A stretch of 64,000 nt of DNA from Ophiodon elongatus (lineage: Eukaryota > Chordata > Actinopteri > Perciformes > Hexagrammidae), in assembly GCA_016806645.1 (NCBI GenBank), contig JACSYO010002111.1, positions 186,001 to 250,000 of the forward strand. The letters are read 5' to 3'. Below, piece by piece: positions 62,533 through 64,000 of the stretch. Position 1 is the stretch's first letter. Each line of letters opens with the position of its first letter. A program made the position numbers and the translations under genes. The notes beneath the pieces are model-generated. The model did not search any database. It was given only the letters and a program-made list of their open reading frames with translations, and was not told the DNA's origin.

Positions 62533-63945
62533 CCAGGTAACGTTAGCATGATAACATGGTGGTAACGTTAGCATGATAACATGGTGGTAACGTTAGTGTG
62601 ATAACATGGTGGTAACGTTAGCATGATAACATGGTGGTAACGTTAGCATGATAACATGGTGTAATTAGTGATAACATGGTGGTAACGTTAGCATGATAAC
62701 ATCGTGGTAACGTTAGCGTGATAACATGGTGGTAACGTTAGCGTGATAACATGGTGGTAACGTTAGCATGATAACATGGTGGTAACGTTAGCATGATAAC
62801 ATGGTGGTAACGTTAGTGTGATAACATGGTGGTAACGTTAGCATGATAACATGGTGGTAACGTTAGCATGATAACATGGTGGTAACGTTAGTGTGATAAC
62901 ATGGTGGTAACGTTAGCATGATAACATGGTGGTAACGTTAGCGTGATAACATGGTGGTAACGTTAGTGTGATAACATGGTGGTAACGTTAGCGTGATAAC
63001 ATGGTGGTAACGTTAGCGTGATAACATGGTGGTAACGTTAGCGTGATAACATGGTGGTAACGTTAGCGTGATAACATGGTGGTAACGTTAGCATGATAAC
63101 ATGGTGGTAACGTTAGCGTGATAACATGGTGGTAACGTTAGCGTGATAACATGGTGGTAACGTTAGCGTGATAACATGGTGGTAACGTTAGCGTGATAAC
63201 ATGGTGGTAACGTTAGCGTGATAACATGGTGGTAACGTTAGCGTGATAACATGGTGGTAACGTTAGCGTGATAACATGGTGGTAACGTAGCTGATAACAT
63301 GGTGGTAACGTTAGCGTGATAACATGGTGGTAACGTTAGCGTGATGACATGGTGGTAACGTTAGCGTGATGACATAGTGGTAACGTTAGCGTGATAACAA
63401 GGCGGTAACGTTAGTGTGATGACGTGGTGGTAACGTTAGCGTGATAACATGGTGATAACGTTAGCATGATATCATGGGGGTAATGTTCGCATGATAACAA
63501 ATGTAGCATGATAACATGGTGGTAACGTTATCTTGATAACATGGTGGTAACGTTAGCATGATAACATGGTGGTAACGTTAGCGTGATGACATTGTGGTAA
63601 CGGTAGCGTGATGACATGGTGGTAACGTTAGCGTGATGACTTAGTGGTAACGTTAGCGTGATAACAAGATGGTAACGTTAGCGTGATGACATGGTGGTAA
63701 CGTTAGCGTGATAACATGGTGGTAACGTTAGCGTGATAACATGGTGGTAACGTTAGCGTGATATCATGGGGGTAATGTTCGCATGATAACAAATGTAGCA
63801 TGGTAACATGGTGGTAACGTTATCATGATAACATGGTGGTAACGTTAGCATGATAACATGGTGGTAACATTAGCGTGATAACATGGTGGTAACATTAGCG
63901 TGATAACATGGTGGTAACGTTAGCATGATAACATGGTGGCAAACT
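62533..63945. repeat. 25-bp minisatellite, about 56 copies
   Basis: Direct tandem units gataacatggtggtaacgtt + agcgt with a few variants (gcatg/gcgtg/gtgtg). A variant block gatatcatgggggtaatgtt recurs at 63468 and 63760, giving an approximately 292-bp higher-order duplication. There are no spacers, so it is not a CRISPR array. Confidence 0.97.
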
Positions 63946-64000
63946 CAGGGTCTTCCGAGTGAAGACAATACTGAAGTGTCTTAAAACCTGCATTCTCTTT
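63946..64000 (-). repeat. dispersed repeat family A, partial copy at the window edge
   Basis: gaagacaatactgaagtgtcttaaaacctgcattctcttt matches the start of the reverse-oriented copies at 26.54 and 40.39 kb. It is cut by the window end. Confidence 0.65.

Noticed and set aside
62533..63945. CRISPR-like repeat array
   Set aside because: The units are contiguous direct repeats without unique spacers, in a vertebrate genome; it is a minisatellite.

Overview
The window is teleost fish nuclear DNA, probably from a percomorph-type genome. It has split genes with GT-AG introns, many (CA)n/(GT)n microsatellites, and L2-type LINE, Ty3/gypsy, SINE and MITE debris. No bacterial gene organisation is visible.

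The one clear gene is contactin-2 (cntn2, also called TAG-1 or axonin-1) on the minus strand, with its 5' end at about 37.4 kb and its 3' end at about 0.74 kb. I placed 22 coding exons by GT-AG boundaries, codon phase and similarity to remembered vertebrate CNTN2. Joined in phase they give 1,037 codons including the stop, about 1,036 residues, against roughly 1,040 in mammals. The order is signal peptide, six Ig domains (two exons each), four fibronectin III domains (two exons each) and a C-terminal GPI-signal-like tail. Several exons (25171-25266, 8330-8400, 6242-6357) have a correct frame that is only seen after splicing. The exon holding the ATG begins in 5'UTR at 37447. Any more 5' noncoding exon and the promoter lie upstream and were not found.

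Introns between 0.9 and 26 kb carry microsatellites and minisatellites. These include a 1.2-kb array of 27-bp units (21.35-22.56 kb), and dinucleotide arrays that touch three of the gene's 5' splice sites. The 11.2-kb intron after the signal-peptide exon (26.1-37.3 kb) holds a pair of ~120-bp inverted repeats, a broken Ty3/gypsy element with a 3' LTR into which an L2 LINE fragment is inserted, a helicase-like coding fragment, and an unrecognised plus-strand series of exon-like ORFs (34.03-35.47 kb) that may be a nested gene.

From 37.45 kb to the end I see no convincing host gene. This stretch is repeats: L2 ends, two SINE-like units, a TIR-bearing MITE, several copies of one dispersed repeat (family A, in both orientations), a 48-bp minisatellite at 53.8 kb related to the intronic 27-bp array, and a 1.4-kb array of 25-bp units at 62.5-63.9 kb.
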